Source: Pelagomonas calceolata (lineage: Eukaryota > Sar > Pelagophyceae > Pelagomonadales > Pelagomonadaceae). From it: a stretch of 64,000 bases of DNA. Position 1 is the stretch's first letter. Each line of letters begins with the position of its first letter. Under the pieces are notes generated by a model. The model saw only the letters and a program-made list of their open reading frames with translations, made no database searches and was not told the origin of the DNA. Where the stretch lies: contig CAKKNE010000001.1 in assembly GCA_918797485.1 (NCBI GenBank), positions 1,426,001 to 1,490,000 of the forward strand, in the 5' to 3' direction. Position numbers and translations under genes: made by a program. Below, one piece after another: positions 39,196 to 47,787 of the stretch.

Positions 39196-40521
39196 CTACT
39201 GCCAGGTCTTCTCGCAGTGGTAGTGCGAGGGCCCGTCGAAGAGCGTCGCAAGGAACTCCTCGTACCCGGCCGCCTCGCCGCGCTCGCAGGCCTGGCTGAT
39301 CAACTCGAGCACCGCCGGGTCCTCCAAGTCGAGGCAATAATGCGGCCCCTTTAAGTGGCCCCTGAGAGCTTCGTAGTCGACGGACTGCAGCCGCACGTAC
39401 AGGAAGTTGCACCCGTACCACGTGGCACTACTTTTGCAAGCGCCAGCGGTCTCGCCGAAGAGGTGACTCGCGAGTTTGTACTGGATCTGGTTGCCCCAGC
39501 GCCAGCGGCGCCACGCCAGCATAACAGCATTAAACGGCAGCCAGAGCCCGACTGTGTGGGAATCAACTAGTGAGGCGTCAAGACTCGGGGACGATGAAAT
39601 ATTGATTCTACACCGAAGGTCGCAGTGTAAAATGAAGATCATCAAATACCACGACTGCGCCGGAATGTCCACGAAGCGCCGATAAGCCTTCGTGCATAGA
39701 TCCGACCGGCTAGCCTCGAACACCGTCCCCGACAAGCACGGCACCATCTTATCCCCTTTCCGTGACGCCCCGTACGTGCCGATGGCCAGGACGCACCCCT
39801 TGGTTTGACCCTGCAGGAGGTTGCCCGGGCAGGCCTTGGAGAACAGCTGTTGAACCGGCCGGCGCTTCTGGCGCGCTGTTCCCTCGAGGTGGTTCATAAG
39901 ATCCTCTCTGGATGTTTTGTTCGTCCTAGCACGGCGCACCATCGCGTTAAAGGCCGCGTACCCGCACAACGCGAACAGGCCCAGGGCCTGGACAATCAAA
40001 TTCCGCTTCAGCGAGTCGTCGCTAATGATGAGGTACGTGGTGCACGCCGTCAAAAGCCGCTCGAGGCGCATGGGGTAAGAGACCACTTGACCAGCCTTCG
40101 CCGTGACGGAGCCCATAATCTTGACGGCGAGGTCACACGCTCGCCTCGCATTAGCAGATCTAAAGCGGTCGGAGCACGCGCCGCGCACGATGTGGTGCAT
40201 GGCGTTCGCCGAGAGCACCGCGGCCGAGCGGGAACCGGCGCCTACTTCGCCCACGTTGTGATCGCTCGCGACATAGCGGTTCTTCGCGTACGAGAGCTCC
40301 GGGTCCGTGCAGAGCAGCGATAACAAAGTCTCGACGTCGGGCCAGAGCTCTTGGTACGTCGCGGGGTTGTGCTCGTATCTTTCGAGCTTCCACTCAATGT
40401 TCTGTTGTGTGACGGTGCCTATGTTGGGCCCCGGGAGGTCGCAGATGGCGAAGACGGGGGATGTCGACGCGGCGCTCGCAAGCGCGGCGGCCGAGGCGAG
40501 TGCTACCGCTGTGAGCAGCAT
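39196..40521 (-). CDS. Secretory-pathway membrane protein, unknown family
   Basis: Exon 1 is 39612-40521 and exon 2 is 39196-39551 if the candidate 60-bp intron is removed (421 aa); unspliced it is 441 aa. A good signal peptide (MLLTAVALASAAALASAAS) starts the protein. Hydrophobic segments lie at about 178-200 (LIVQALGLFALCGYAAF) and about 295-325 (WYLMIFILH...LPFNAVMLAW). Many Cys are scattered. The W/R-rich stretch WRRWRWGNQIQ follows the second hydrophobic segment. No family recognised. Confidence 0.65.
   Translation of the reverse strand: MLLTAVALASAAALASAASTSPVFAICDLPGPNIGTVTQQNIEWKLERYEHNPATYQELWPDVETLLSLLCTDPELSYAKNRYVASDHNVGEVGAGSRSAAVLSANAMHHIVRGACSDRFRSANARRACDLAVKIMGSVTAKAGQVVSYPMRLERLLTACTTYLIISDDSLKRNLIVQALGLFALCGYAAFNAMVRRARTNKTSREDLMNHLEGTARQKRRPVQQLFSKACPGNLLQGQTKGCVLAIGTYGASRKGDKMVPCLSGTVFEASRSDLCTKAYRRFVDIPAQSWYLMIFILHCDLRCRINISSSPSLDASLVDSHTVGLWLPFNAVMLAWRRWRWGNQIQYKLASHLFGETAGACKSSATWYGCNFLYVRLQSVDYEALRGHLKGPHYCLDLEDPAVLELISQACERGEAAGYEEFLATLFDGPSHYHCEKTWQ
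39552..39615 (-). mobile_element. Shrunken introner (type A), 64 bp, open reading frame through it
   Basis: Ends CTGTGTGGGAATCA (39552-39565) and tgattctacaccg (39603-39615). The adjacent 8-mers match only weakly (4 of 8). A GTAGAA donor (39611) and CACACAG acceptor define a 60-bp intron that keeps phase 1. The element has no in-frame stop, so both spliced and unspliced forms are translatable. Confidence 0.65.
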
Positions 40522-42212
40522 TTTGGCCGGTTGATGCGGCTGATTTCGTGTGCGCGGTTGAGAACGCTGCGCCTTCGAGCGCTACGATGAGTTAGGCTGT
40601 GTATTTATGCGCTTGATAGCCAAAAACACTCCGCTGACCATGGGCGGCGGCGAGGCCGCTAGTGTCTTTACATGCACTAGCTCTCTGTGGAAAAGTGGAG
40701 AGGGAAGGGCGTCGAGATGATGCCAGGCCACTCCAAAGCGAAGCTGTAACGGTACGAATCAGCCGACTACGATTAGAACGCGACGAAGAGCCCGAAGCCA
40801 CGTGCCGCGGACAGAGACTACCGTCGTGCCGCGTCAGCGACGTCGCCGTGCTGGAGGGGTTGATAGAGCCACCGACGGCGTCCGCATCGTTAGAACCGAT
40901 CATGTCGACGGCGTCGACGGCGTCGAGGGGGTTGTTGACGTCGTCGCGCCAACAACCCCGTCGGGGTGACGACATCGGTAGTTTATGTCGCAACGCGAGC
41001 CCGAGCCGGAAAGGGGCCTTTTCATGTTCGGTGCTTAATCCTTCTATCGCCCAACATGCGCGTTTCGTTGCGACGACCGTCTACCGTACTTGTGGAATTG
41101 TCGTCCTCAATATTGGCTAGCGGTCAGTAAGACACTAGCAAGCGAGAGAGCGACCTGTAAAAGCTGAAACGCGTCCACTGTGCGGGTGCCAAGTCTGCAA
41201 TTAACACGGTCGTGATCCGACGACCGCCGCACTTTGCTGCCTCGAGCGCTAAAGGTGCCCCCGGCGGGCCAGAGCCGATTTGCGTGTGCTGGCCTCCAGC
41301 TGCTGTTTGTGGCCAGCGGAGCGGGAGACATATCGTCGCAGCGGGCGCCGCAGCACCGGGACAACGCCGACGGAACGAAGGACACGACTCAAGTAATAAC
41401 TCTTGGATCGTCTGCGCGCGAACGCGCGCCAGGTGCCGGTGGCCGCTCATGAGTGTGATTCTCTGCTATAGTACGAAACAGTTGACGAGGCGGCCGTTCA
41501 TCTCTGCGATGGATTCGAACTCTCCGGTGAACATGACGTCCTGCGAGGCCAATTTGGTCCTAGATCATCATCGATGCTACCAGTGAGCGAGCACACGACG
41601 CCCTCGACGAACTCGAGCGCTTCGCCTCGAGGCGGGGCTTTCGCGCCGCCGTCTCCGCCGTCATTTCCGAACAAATAAGGTGGCACGCGCGTCGGGTGCA
41701 CGTGGGAGTTGCACCGTACCAGGCTTTTGTCGAGGCAAAGCAGCTCTCCTCCACGCCATCGCCGCCGCGACGCCTCATCAATAACTCTCGATGTACGACC
41801 GTCGCGTGCAGCCTCGACGTGAATCGACTGGACGTGTCTCCTACGCGAGCCCTGTCGCGGTCGGAAGAAGTCCTGGGCGCGTCGCGCGCCGCGGCGAGTT
41901 CTAGGACGCCGCCGCGACGAGTGCAACGTTCCGCACGGCCCTTCTACGACGGCGTAGACGCAAAGGGCACGTTTTGCAGAGCCCACCAAATTGGCGGAGC
42001 CGCGGCGGTCCGAATTCCCAGTAGGGTTCCTAAATACGATGCCAGTGTGACTTCTTACCCACATAATTGAGTGCGTCTGTGTGGAAGCGGGCGGCGACGC
42101 GCGCTCGGGGGTTCTACTAGGCATACACATGTAGCTTGTTACGTAGAAGCGCCCCCCTCTTTTTGTGGGACGCGCCGCGGCCGACGACTGGCCGAGCAGC
42201 AGCCCGCTGGGC
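40522..42212. other. 1.7-kb region without a confident gene
   Basis: Minus-strand ORFs at 40592-40993 (133 aa) and 41498-42130 (210 aa) have no recognisable domain and typical spurious Arg/Ser composition. An introner-core piece (ctccacgccatcgccgccgcgac, in two parts around 41750-41775) lies inside the second ORF, so an intron-containing gene is possible. Core-like gtcgacggcgtcga repeats occur at about 40907-40927, and a GCTAG palindrome at 41116-41139. It may hold a rapidly evolving or decayed gene. Confidence 0.4.
41116..41139 (-). repeat. GCTAG palindromic short repeat, copy 5
   Basis: 24 bp (gctagcggtcag ... agacactagc). It is 123 bp upstream of the minus-strand ORF 40592-40993, the only copy not near a confident gene start. 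Confidence 0.8.
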
Positions 42213-42869
42213 TCAATCGTCGTTCATGGCATCAGGATCGGAGGACGGCGGCGGCGGCGGCGGCGGCGGCCCGTCGGACGCCTGGGCCGTCTCCTTCCGC
42301 TTCTTCCCGCGCTTGTACGCGTCGTCCAGAGTCATCTGGCCCGGCGTGAGGTCCGCCTTCTTCCGGTCCGCCTTCTTCCGCTTTGGTGGTGGCGCTGGCT
42401 TCGCTTTCTTCGGCAGCGACGCCGGGCGCTTCTTGGACTCGAAGAGCGGCGCGAGGGGCTTCCTCGTCGGCGGGGCGGTCGGCTGCGCAGCGACTCGGGA
42501 CTGGGGCACGGGCGCCGCGCGCGGGACCGGGGGGCCGCGCGGCCCCGAAGGCGGGAGCGGCTCGGGCGCGTCGACGGGCGGCGCAGATGTCGCTCGCGGC
42601 GGCGCGTCGTTGGCAGGCGCCAACTCCATGGCGGCGCACCGGGGCGCCTGCAGCGGAAGCGCCGCCGGCGCGTGCGGCGCCGCCGGCAGCGCCAATACTA
42701 CCGTCGCCGGCGTCCAGCCTATCAAGACTCCGAGCTTCGCGAGGACCGTTGCGTCGTGCCGCCCACTCGCTAGCATTTTATCGAGGGAGCGCCGCGCGTT
42801 TGCGCGCTTCTCGAGCGCCACATCCAGCGTCACGGCGTGCCGCCCTCCCGCGGCGCGCGCCTGCAGCAT
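42213..42869 (-). CDS. Pro/Lys-rich probable nuclear protein
   Basis: Single exon, 218 aa. The helical N-terminus (TLDVALEKRANARRSLDKML) is followed by an Ala/Pro linker and basic clusters resembling nuclear localisation signals (KKRPASLPKKAKP, PPKRKKADRKKADL). The segment GQMTLDDAYKRGKKRK near the C-terminus resembles a PCNA-interacting peptide (Q-x-x-L-x-x-aromatic pair) with only one aromatic, so it is degenerate. It ends in a poly-Pro tract. Function unknown. Confidence 0.5.
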   Translation of the reverse strand: MLQARAAGGRHAVTLDVALEKRANARRSLDKMLASGRHDATVLAKLGVLIGWTPATVVLALPAAPHAPAALPLQAPRCAAMELAPANDAPPRATSAPPVDAPEPLPPSGPRGPPVPRAAPVPQSRVAAQPTAPPTRKPLAPLFESKKRPASLPKKAKPAPPPKRKKADRKKADLTPGQMTLDDAYKRGKKRKETAQASDGPPPPPPPPSSDPDAMNDD

Positions 42870-43362
42870 TGGCCTCCTCGCACAGCTCCAGCGGTCTGGC
42901 AGCTAGTGAGGCTCGGCGGGCACAGGGCCAGATGCAAGGGATACAGGGGGGCTATACCTGCCCAAAATTGTGCGTTTGGCGCAGTGCTGTCGCGGCCGCG
43001 CGCGATGTACTGACAAACAACGGCTTCGTCTGTCAACCCGCACGAAATTTCACACCGGTCTCCCGACGGTATTTATTTTTCTCTGTGCGGACCTCGCCTC
43101 CCTTCCACAGGTGCATACAAGGTCATATCGAAGTTACGAGGGACTAGGACTAGAGTGAGTGAGGAGAGGAGAGGCTTAGGCTTAGGGATTTCACGAGACT
43201 CACGCGAGGCTAGAAGAACCCAAACCCTCCACAGACGAACGGTGTGTGGCCGCAACTATAAACGCGTGCCTTGCGCAAGCATCTCTGTGCCAGCTCAAGT
43301 AGTTATCAGCTCAAAACTCTAGACGTGAACTGCAGGCGCCACGCGACCGCACGACGCCAAGG
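42870..43362. other. Spacer between divergent genes
   Basis: 493 bp with no recognised repeat. A purine-rich stretch (gtgaggagaggagaggc) lies at about 43158-43175. Nothing else identified. Confidence 0.45.
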
Positions 43363-43533
43363 ATGGACGCTACCCTCGACGGCGCGATCGCCAACCAGGG
43401 CCTTTCCGAAGCCACGGTCGAACGCATCACCAAACTCGCCCACGACGCCACGCAGAATGGCGTCAGCGGCGCAGAAATCACATGTTACGTATCTGATATG
43501 ATTGCGAAACTGGAGCTGGACGCGAACGCCGAG
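43363..43533 (+). CDS. Possible first exon of a small helical protein, 3' structure unresolved
   Basis: 57 codons starting MDATLDGAIANQGLSEATVERI, amphipathic and acidic and unlike the Arg-rich spurious frames. It ends at a good donor (GCCGAG|GTGAGC). The frame stays open beyond the donor but becomes low quality and overlaps the GNAT gene on the other strand. A later tacgccgtcgacgcgag core (about 43889) suggests an introner-type intron. The downstream exon could not be placed. Confidence 0.35.
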
Positions 43534-43965
43534 GTGAGCTCGCCGCCGTGGATGACGCCACCAGGTGGCGACGCCGAAGCGACCGAGCCGCCGAATCACT
43601 CGACGAGGCCTCGACGACGACTCTTCGACCGCACACTCTGGATGGCCGACGCGAGCACACTCAACGATCAGCCACGAGTGACCTGGAGAGGGTCGGGGGT
43701 TGCGTGCGGCATATATGGAACTGATGAGGAAATCGCGGGGAACCGCGCGCCGCCGCTCGTCCCGAAGATGAGGAGTTCAGCTCAGTTATCTAGCGTGTCG
43801 ATACACACACTAGCCCCAGCTCCGCATAGTCCTAGCACCGTAAAAATACATCACCAGCTCCGCACGCGACACCTCCGGACCCATCCGCGGCACTACGCCG
43901 TCGACGCGAGGACGACGCGAGGCGACCGAGAGACAAAAAAGTCTAGCTTCCTTCTTAGCCCCGGC

Positions 43966-45684
43966 CTACTCCTCGCGGCAGACGCGCTTGCGGATCACCG
44001 GATCGGGGATGCGCGCAAGCACTCTCCTTTCTTGAACCGTCATCAGTCTGCTACCGATCATCTTCGCCCGAGAGACCTTCACTTTCAGGAGCCCGTTCGC
44101 GTCCGCACATTTGACCTTCTGCACGATCGCGTCGCAGCGCACCCGCACATGATAAATGCGCGAACCGACCTCGGCGATAGCATAACCATCTAAGGCCTCC
44201 GCCAAATCCAGAGCTTCTTCAGATCCGAACCGCGGCGACCGCCGCCCCTTCTTCTTCTTTCCAGGGTTACAGTCGTCGTCCGAATCGTTGACCCGCTCGA
44301 GAAACGCCGTCCGCAGCCGCTTTCTAGCTTCGCGCGCATCTGGCTTTTGGTCACTCGAACCTCTGAAGGTTTGCAACGAATCGGCCAACGCTAGAGCCAG
44401 GCCTCGGTCGTCACATCCGGCACTACCAGCATAACCGACAGCTAACAGAAGACACTCGCGAAACGCCGCCGCAGCACCCGGAGCGTGGGCATTGGCCAAG
44501 TACGCGATGTGAGCGAGCTCCAAAGCCCGCGCGCGACAGACCTCCTCATCTAATTCAATGGACACCTTCCCTCGTTTCTTGCCTCCTCTACTTAGTTGTT
44601 TGGCCATCATGTAGCTCGGTTCGTCGACGGTCCGCGTGCACCAATGCCGGTAGGCCAAGCGCGGCGCGTCGGCCCGGTCCCGGAACCTCGCTACCGCTCC
44701 AACCCTCTTCAGCCCGAGCTTCTCGTAGAAGCCAATCGCTCGCCGTTCGGCCTGTAGGACCACGCACTCCATGCCGTCGCGCTTCGCTTGATCCAGAGCG
44801 GCGCGTACCAACCGACCACCACACCCGAGAGCGCCACATAACGAGACCTCCACCAGCTTGGGCCAGACGACGATGACGCCGCCGAACATGTCCTTGCGCG
44901 GCGCGTCCCGCGTCTCGCGCGGCGACTTCGTGAGCGTGTCCGCCAGGTCGCCGTCGTCGTCCTTTTGGCGGTCCACTTCGTCCTCGTTGGACGCCTCCGC
45001 GACTAAATCTGTGGCCTTCACCAGATCTAAAGGTGTCCGGATGTCGTTGCCCCGGTGGAAGACGCGCTGCACGCTCCCATCACTACCATACGATCCGAAC
45101 AAGGCCGCGGGATCCCGCGAATCGAACACGAGACTTTTCGCCAAGCCACAGAACTCGTGGAACAGGACAAAGCCTTGTAGTCTTTTCGCACCCTTCTTTT
45201 CGCGCACGATGAAGCCCTTCAGAGGATCTGGTGCCAATGCAACTCGTTCATAGCAATAATCGGCACTGAGAGGCTCGTCGAAGCACACGGCCTCCGGGTT
45301 GGTCTTCAGGTGTTGGCGCCGCGCGGCCTCGTTGCAGATGGCCATCATTTCTGGTAGTAATTTGAGCCAGGCATCCCTCCCTTCGACCGCGACCATCACG
45401 GAGCCTTGGTGGAACTTGGCGTCGCTCCGGCCGCAGGACGGCACATCTTCAAACCCGTCCTGCTCCGCGATCAATCGTCTGTATTCTCTTCTTGTTGCGC
45501 GGGCGGCGTCGCTTTCTTTCGCGACGGCCGTCGGTCTTTCATCATCATTGTACGTTTTTACGTCGTCATGCGACGGGGAGACGCGGCCCTCGGTCGGGAT
45601 CCTGGAAGGGGAGTCCTCCTCGGTGGACTGGCCCTCGTCTTCCGACGGTGTCCTCGAGCGCTTTGTGGACGCACGTGGGCCCAT
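43966..45684 (-). CDS. GNAT-domain acetyltransferase-like protein
   Basis: Single exon, 572 aa. The middle (about 270-345) has a GNAT fold signature: FGGVIVVWPKLVEVSLCGALGCGGRLVRAALDQAK in the CoA-loop region, then VVLQAERRAIGFYEKLGLKRVG as strand 5 plus the typical FYEKLGF motif. The N-terminus is acidic and Ser-rich. The C-terminus has a basic KKKKGRR patch and a Tudor-like short block (DGYAIAEVGSRIYHVRVRCDAIVQKV). The substrate is unknown; a chromatin role is possible given the tail. Confidence 0.8.
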   Translation of the reverse strand: MGPRASTKRSRTPSEDEGQSTEEDSPSRIPTEGRVSPSHDDVKTYNDDERPTAVAKESDAARATRREYRRLIAEQDGFEDVPSCGRSDAKFHQGSVMVAVEGRDAWLKLLPEMMAICNEAARRQHLKTNPEAVCFDEPLSADYCYERVALAPDPLKGFIVREKKGAKRLQGFVLFHEFCGLAKSLVFDSRDPAALFGSYGSDGSVQRVFHRGNDIRTPLDLVKATDLVAEASNEDEVDRQKDDDGDLADTLTKSPRETRDAPRKDMFGGVIVVWPKLVEVSLCGALGCGGRLVRAALDQAKRDGMECVVLQAERRAIGFYEKLGLKRVGAVARFRDRADAPRLAYRHWCTRTVDEPSYMMAKQLSRGGKKRGKVSIELDEEVCRARALELAHIAYLANAHAPGAAAAFRECLLLAVGYAGSAGCDDRGLALALADSLQTFRGSSDQKPDAREARKRLRTAFLERVNDSDDDCNPGKKKKGRRSPRFGSEEALDLAEALDGYAIAEVGSRIYHVRVRCDAIVQKVKCADANGLLKVKVSRAKMIGSRLMTVQERRVLARIPDPVIRKRVCREE

Positions 45685-46589
45685 GATTTTGTGAGCGCGA
45701 ACGGCGGCCTCCGGAAGCCGTGCGGCTGCGCTTCCTCTAAGCTCGGGGACCTCGGGGGCCGATTTTCTGTGAGCGACGCTGTCTAGACTGACTGGCGTGT
45801 CGCTCGGCGGGCCCGCGGCTGGTCTGGGGGCCTAGCGGCTGCGTGCTGTTCCCCAGCGGTGCTCTCCGCGTTCGAAGGCTATCTGAGCAGCCGGAGCGCT
45901 TTTTCGTGGCGCTCTTCGCGCAGGGGCACAGAAGAGCAGCAGAGCTCACCACACCAGCGACGAGCACGGCCCAGTCCTCGCTCCCTGCCGCGAATGGTCA
46001 CTTTCAGCGCGAGAGCCAGGTCTGTGTTTTTGCATGCGACGCTAGTATCTCGGCCTCGAAGCGGCCCCTTAGACCTCTCTAGGTGAAGCGGGGCGTCCCT
46101 GGAAGCCCTGGGAGGTTTCTTGGTTCAAATACCTACTAGAAAAAATAATCGCGCTAGCGGTCTGTAAGGCACTAGTAAAATACCCGCTGCTAATTGGTAA
46201 AACGACCGATTCCCTAGGCGTCGCCGATGCCCGCGAGGCACGCGAGCACGTGCGCGATCGACTTTGACCTGCCGCCTCGAATCTTGGCGCGACGCGCACG
46301 AGTCGCGGCGATGGTGCATTTGTATCAGGAAGGAACTTACGAGGGGGGAGAGGTAGGGGGAGGGGAGGGATGTCTGACGCCCGGCGGATAGCACACCCCG
46401 TCGGCACTATGCTATCTTGCCCATTGAACAGGCCCCTGCCTTGCGCGGTCGATCGCAGGCAGCGCCGCAATGCCGGGTGGAGCTCCTTGTGCACGCTGGG
46501 GGGGCGACGCTCACGGTACGTCACCGCGTGCGCTCGGCGCCCGACGGGAGGGGAGTGGGGAGGGGGGCGGGAAACGGAAGATGACGAGC
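45685..46589. other. 905-bp spacer with a GCTAG palindrome
   Basis: Upstream flank of the GNAT gene and downstream flank of the BRCT gene. It contains the palindrome at 46153-46175 and G-rich purine tracts (ggggggagaggtaggggg about 46343, gaggggagtggggagggg about 46549) that could form G-quadruplexes. No gene recognised. Confidence 0.5.
46153..46175 (-). repeat. GCTAG palindromic short repeat, copy 6
   Basis: 23 bp (gctagcggtctg ... aaggcactag), with GGCACTAG instead of GACACTAG as in copy 7. It lies 469 bp upstream of the GNAT gene start. Confidence 0.75.
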
Positions 46590-47141
46590 TCAGACCAACG
46601 TCTCGCGCTTGAGCTTCTTGTTCTCGGCTTTGAGGGCTTTGAGCTCGGCGCGGAGGGCGTCCACGGCACTCATGCCGGTGGCCTTGCGCTTCTTGGGCGC
46701 GGCCTCGGACGCCTGCTTCGACATCTCGTCCTCGCAGACCTCCTTGACGGCCGCCTTCTTCTCGTCGAGCGCGCCTTCGGGCGCGCCGAGCGCCGACTCC
46801 GCCGTGCGGCGGACCTTCTTCTGCGTGGCTTTGCCGTCGAGCTGGGCGATGGTCTTCGAGCGCCGCGCGGCGCTCTGCGACGTCGATGGCGCCTTGCGCT
46901 TGCTGCTCTTCTTCGGCACGAGCACGCCGAGCTCCGACGCCTGGAGCACCTTGACGCATCGGCGCCGCGCCGCGACGAGCTTCGCGCTCGGCTGGTGCTT
47001 CGCGGGCAGCTCGCCGTGGATGACTAGCGTCGTTCTGGACGTCATGGTGTCGCTCGTGGAGGCGACGCCGCGCTCGGATCTCAGGTACTCGCAGACCGCG
47101 GCCTTGTCGGCGAAGCCTTCGACGTGGCCGGTAATGACCAC
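46590..47141 (-). CDS. BRCT-like domain exon, 5' exon not found
   Basis: 184 codons read from an introner acceptor (CACACAG|GTGGTCATT). The first 80 residues (VVITGHVEGFADKAAVCEYLRSERGVASTSDTMTSRTTLVIHG) resemble a BRCT domain: a first strand, helix 1, and the T-L-V strand. The rest is Lys-rich with nuclear-localisation-like clusters (KKSSKRKAP, PKKRKA) and a short C-terminal coiled coil (ALRAELKALKAENKKL). BRCT domains bind phosphopeptides or DNA in repair. No ATG is in frame upstream before a stop, so a 5' exon must exist or the gene is truncated. Confidence 0.6.
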   Translation of the reverse strand: MVITGHVEGFADKAAVCEYLRSERGVASTSDTMTSRTTLVIHGELPAKHQPSAKLVAARRRCVKVLQASELGVLVPKKSSKRKAPSTSQSAARRSKTIAQLDGKATQKKVRRTAESALGAPEGALDEKKAAVKEVCEDEMSKQASEAAPKKRKATGMSAVDALRAELKALKAENKKLKRETLV

Positions 47142-47225
47142 CTGTGTGGAAATCAACCAGTGAGGTAGGTCACGGGGACAACGTCGCGTCGATGGCGTAG
47201 ACTCTTCACGCCATCGCGCAGACGC
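47142..47225 (-). mobile_element. One-ended introner (type A) at the BRCT exon
   Basis: The acceptor-side end (ctgtgtggaaatcaaccagtg) is intact and next to 8-mer atgaccac (47134-47141). The core gtcgcgtcgatggcg and an opposing cacgccatcgcgcag follow, but no partner inverted repeat or duplicate 8-mer could be found within 300 bp. The far edge is approximate. Confidence 0.6.
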
Positions 47226-47787
47226 AGCTAGAGCGTTTCCGCTGTTTCTCGGCGTCAGCGGGCAGTCAGCCAGGCGTTGCGTTAGGTCTACTCACGACGT
47301 GTAAGGTCGACGCCGGGGGTCGAGCGGGCCGAGCTGAGCCCGCTGAAACGGCCGCGCGCGCGCAACGGGCCTCCTATTGGGGGTAGGTGCACTTTGCTCT
47401 TGTTTCAAGGCTTTTGGCGCCTAGATCGTTTCGTGGCTTGGCGAGTGGGTGGACTACGTTACGAAGCGTCTCTACGCGCGCTCACGCGTTACACGGTCGC
47501 CTCGGGGCCTCGGTTAGACGGCTTCTTCTCTGTCTAGGTGCCGTCAAAATGCCCGAGAGCTCCAGGCGCCGAGGCCAGGGAGATCCCGCGACAAGCCATA
47601 CAGGGCGTCCCAGAGACCTCCGGAACCCCCAGATCAACATCCGACGGCCGTTCGCGTTTTTCACCGGAGGCGCGGGCCGCGCGGCGCGAGACAACACGAG
47701 TGGTAACATATCCCGCCGACGGGATATGTTATACGGCAGTCGACGGGATATGTTAGTGGAAAAGGGCAAATTAACAAAGAACCCAAA
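47226..47787. other. Spacer with a hairpin-forming 12-mer triplet
   Basis: 562 bp between the BRCT exon and the end of the giant CLU/LRR gene. It includes a perfect hairpin and a third copy of the same 12-mer at 47704-47755. ORFs here are low quality. Confidence 0.5.
47704..47755. repeat. Three copies of a 12-mer, one inverted, forming a perfect hairpin
   Basis: taacatatcccg (47704-47715) pairs with cgggatatgtta (47720-47731) over a 4-base loop, and cgggatatgtta recurs at 47744-47755. The arms are AT-richer than the surroundings. It sits 33 bp past the stop codon of the giant gene, in its 3' flank. Confidence 0.85.

Noticed and set aside
42136-43147. Plus-strand ORFs opposite the Pro/Lys-rich gene
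   Set aside because: Gly/Ala/Arg-rich mirror of the minus-strand frame, which alone has organised Lys clusters.
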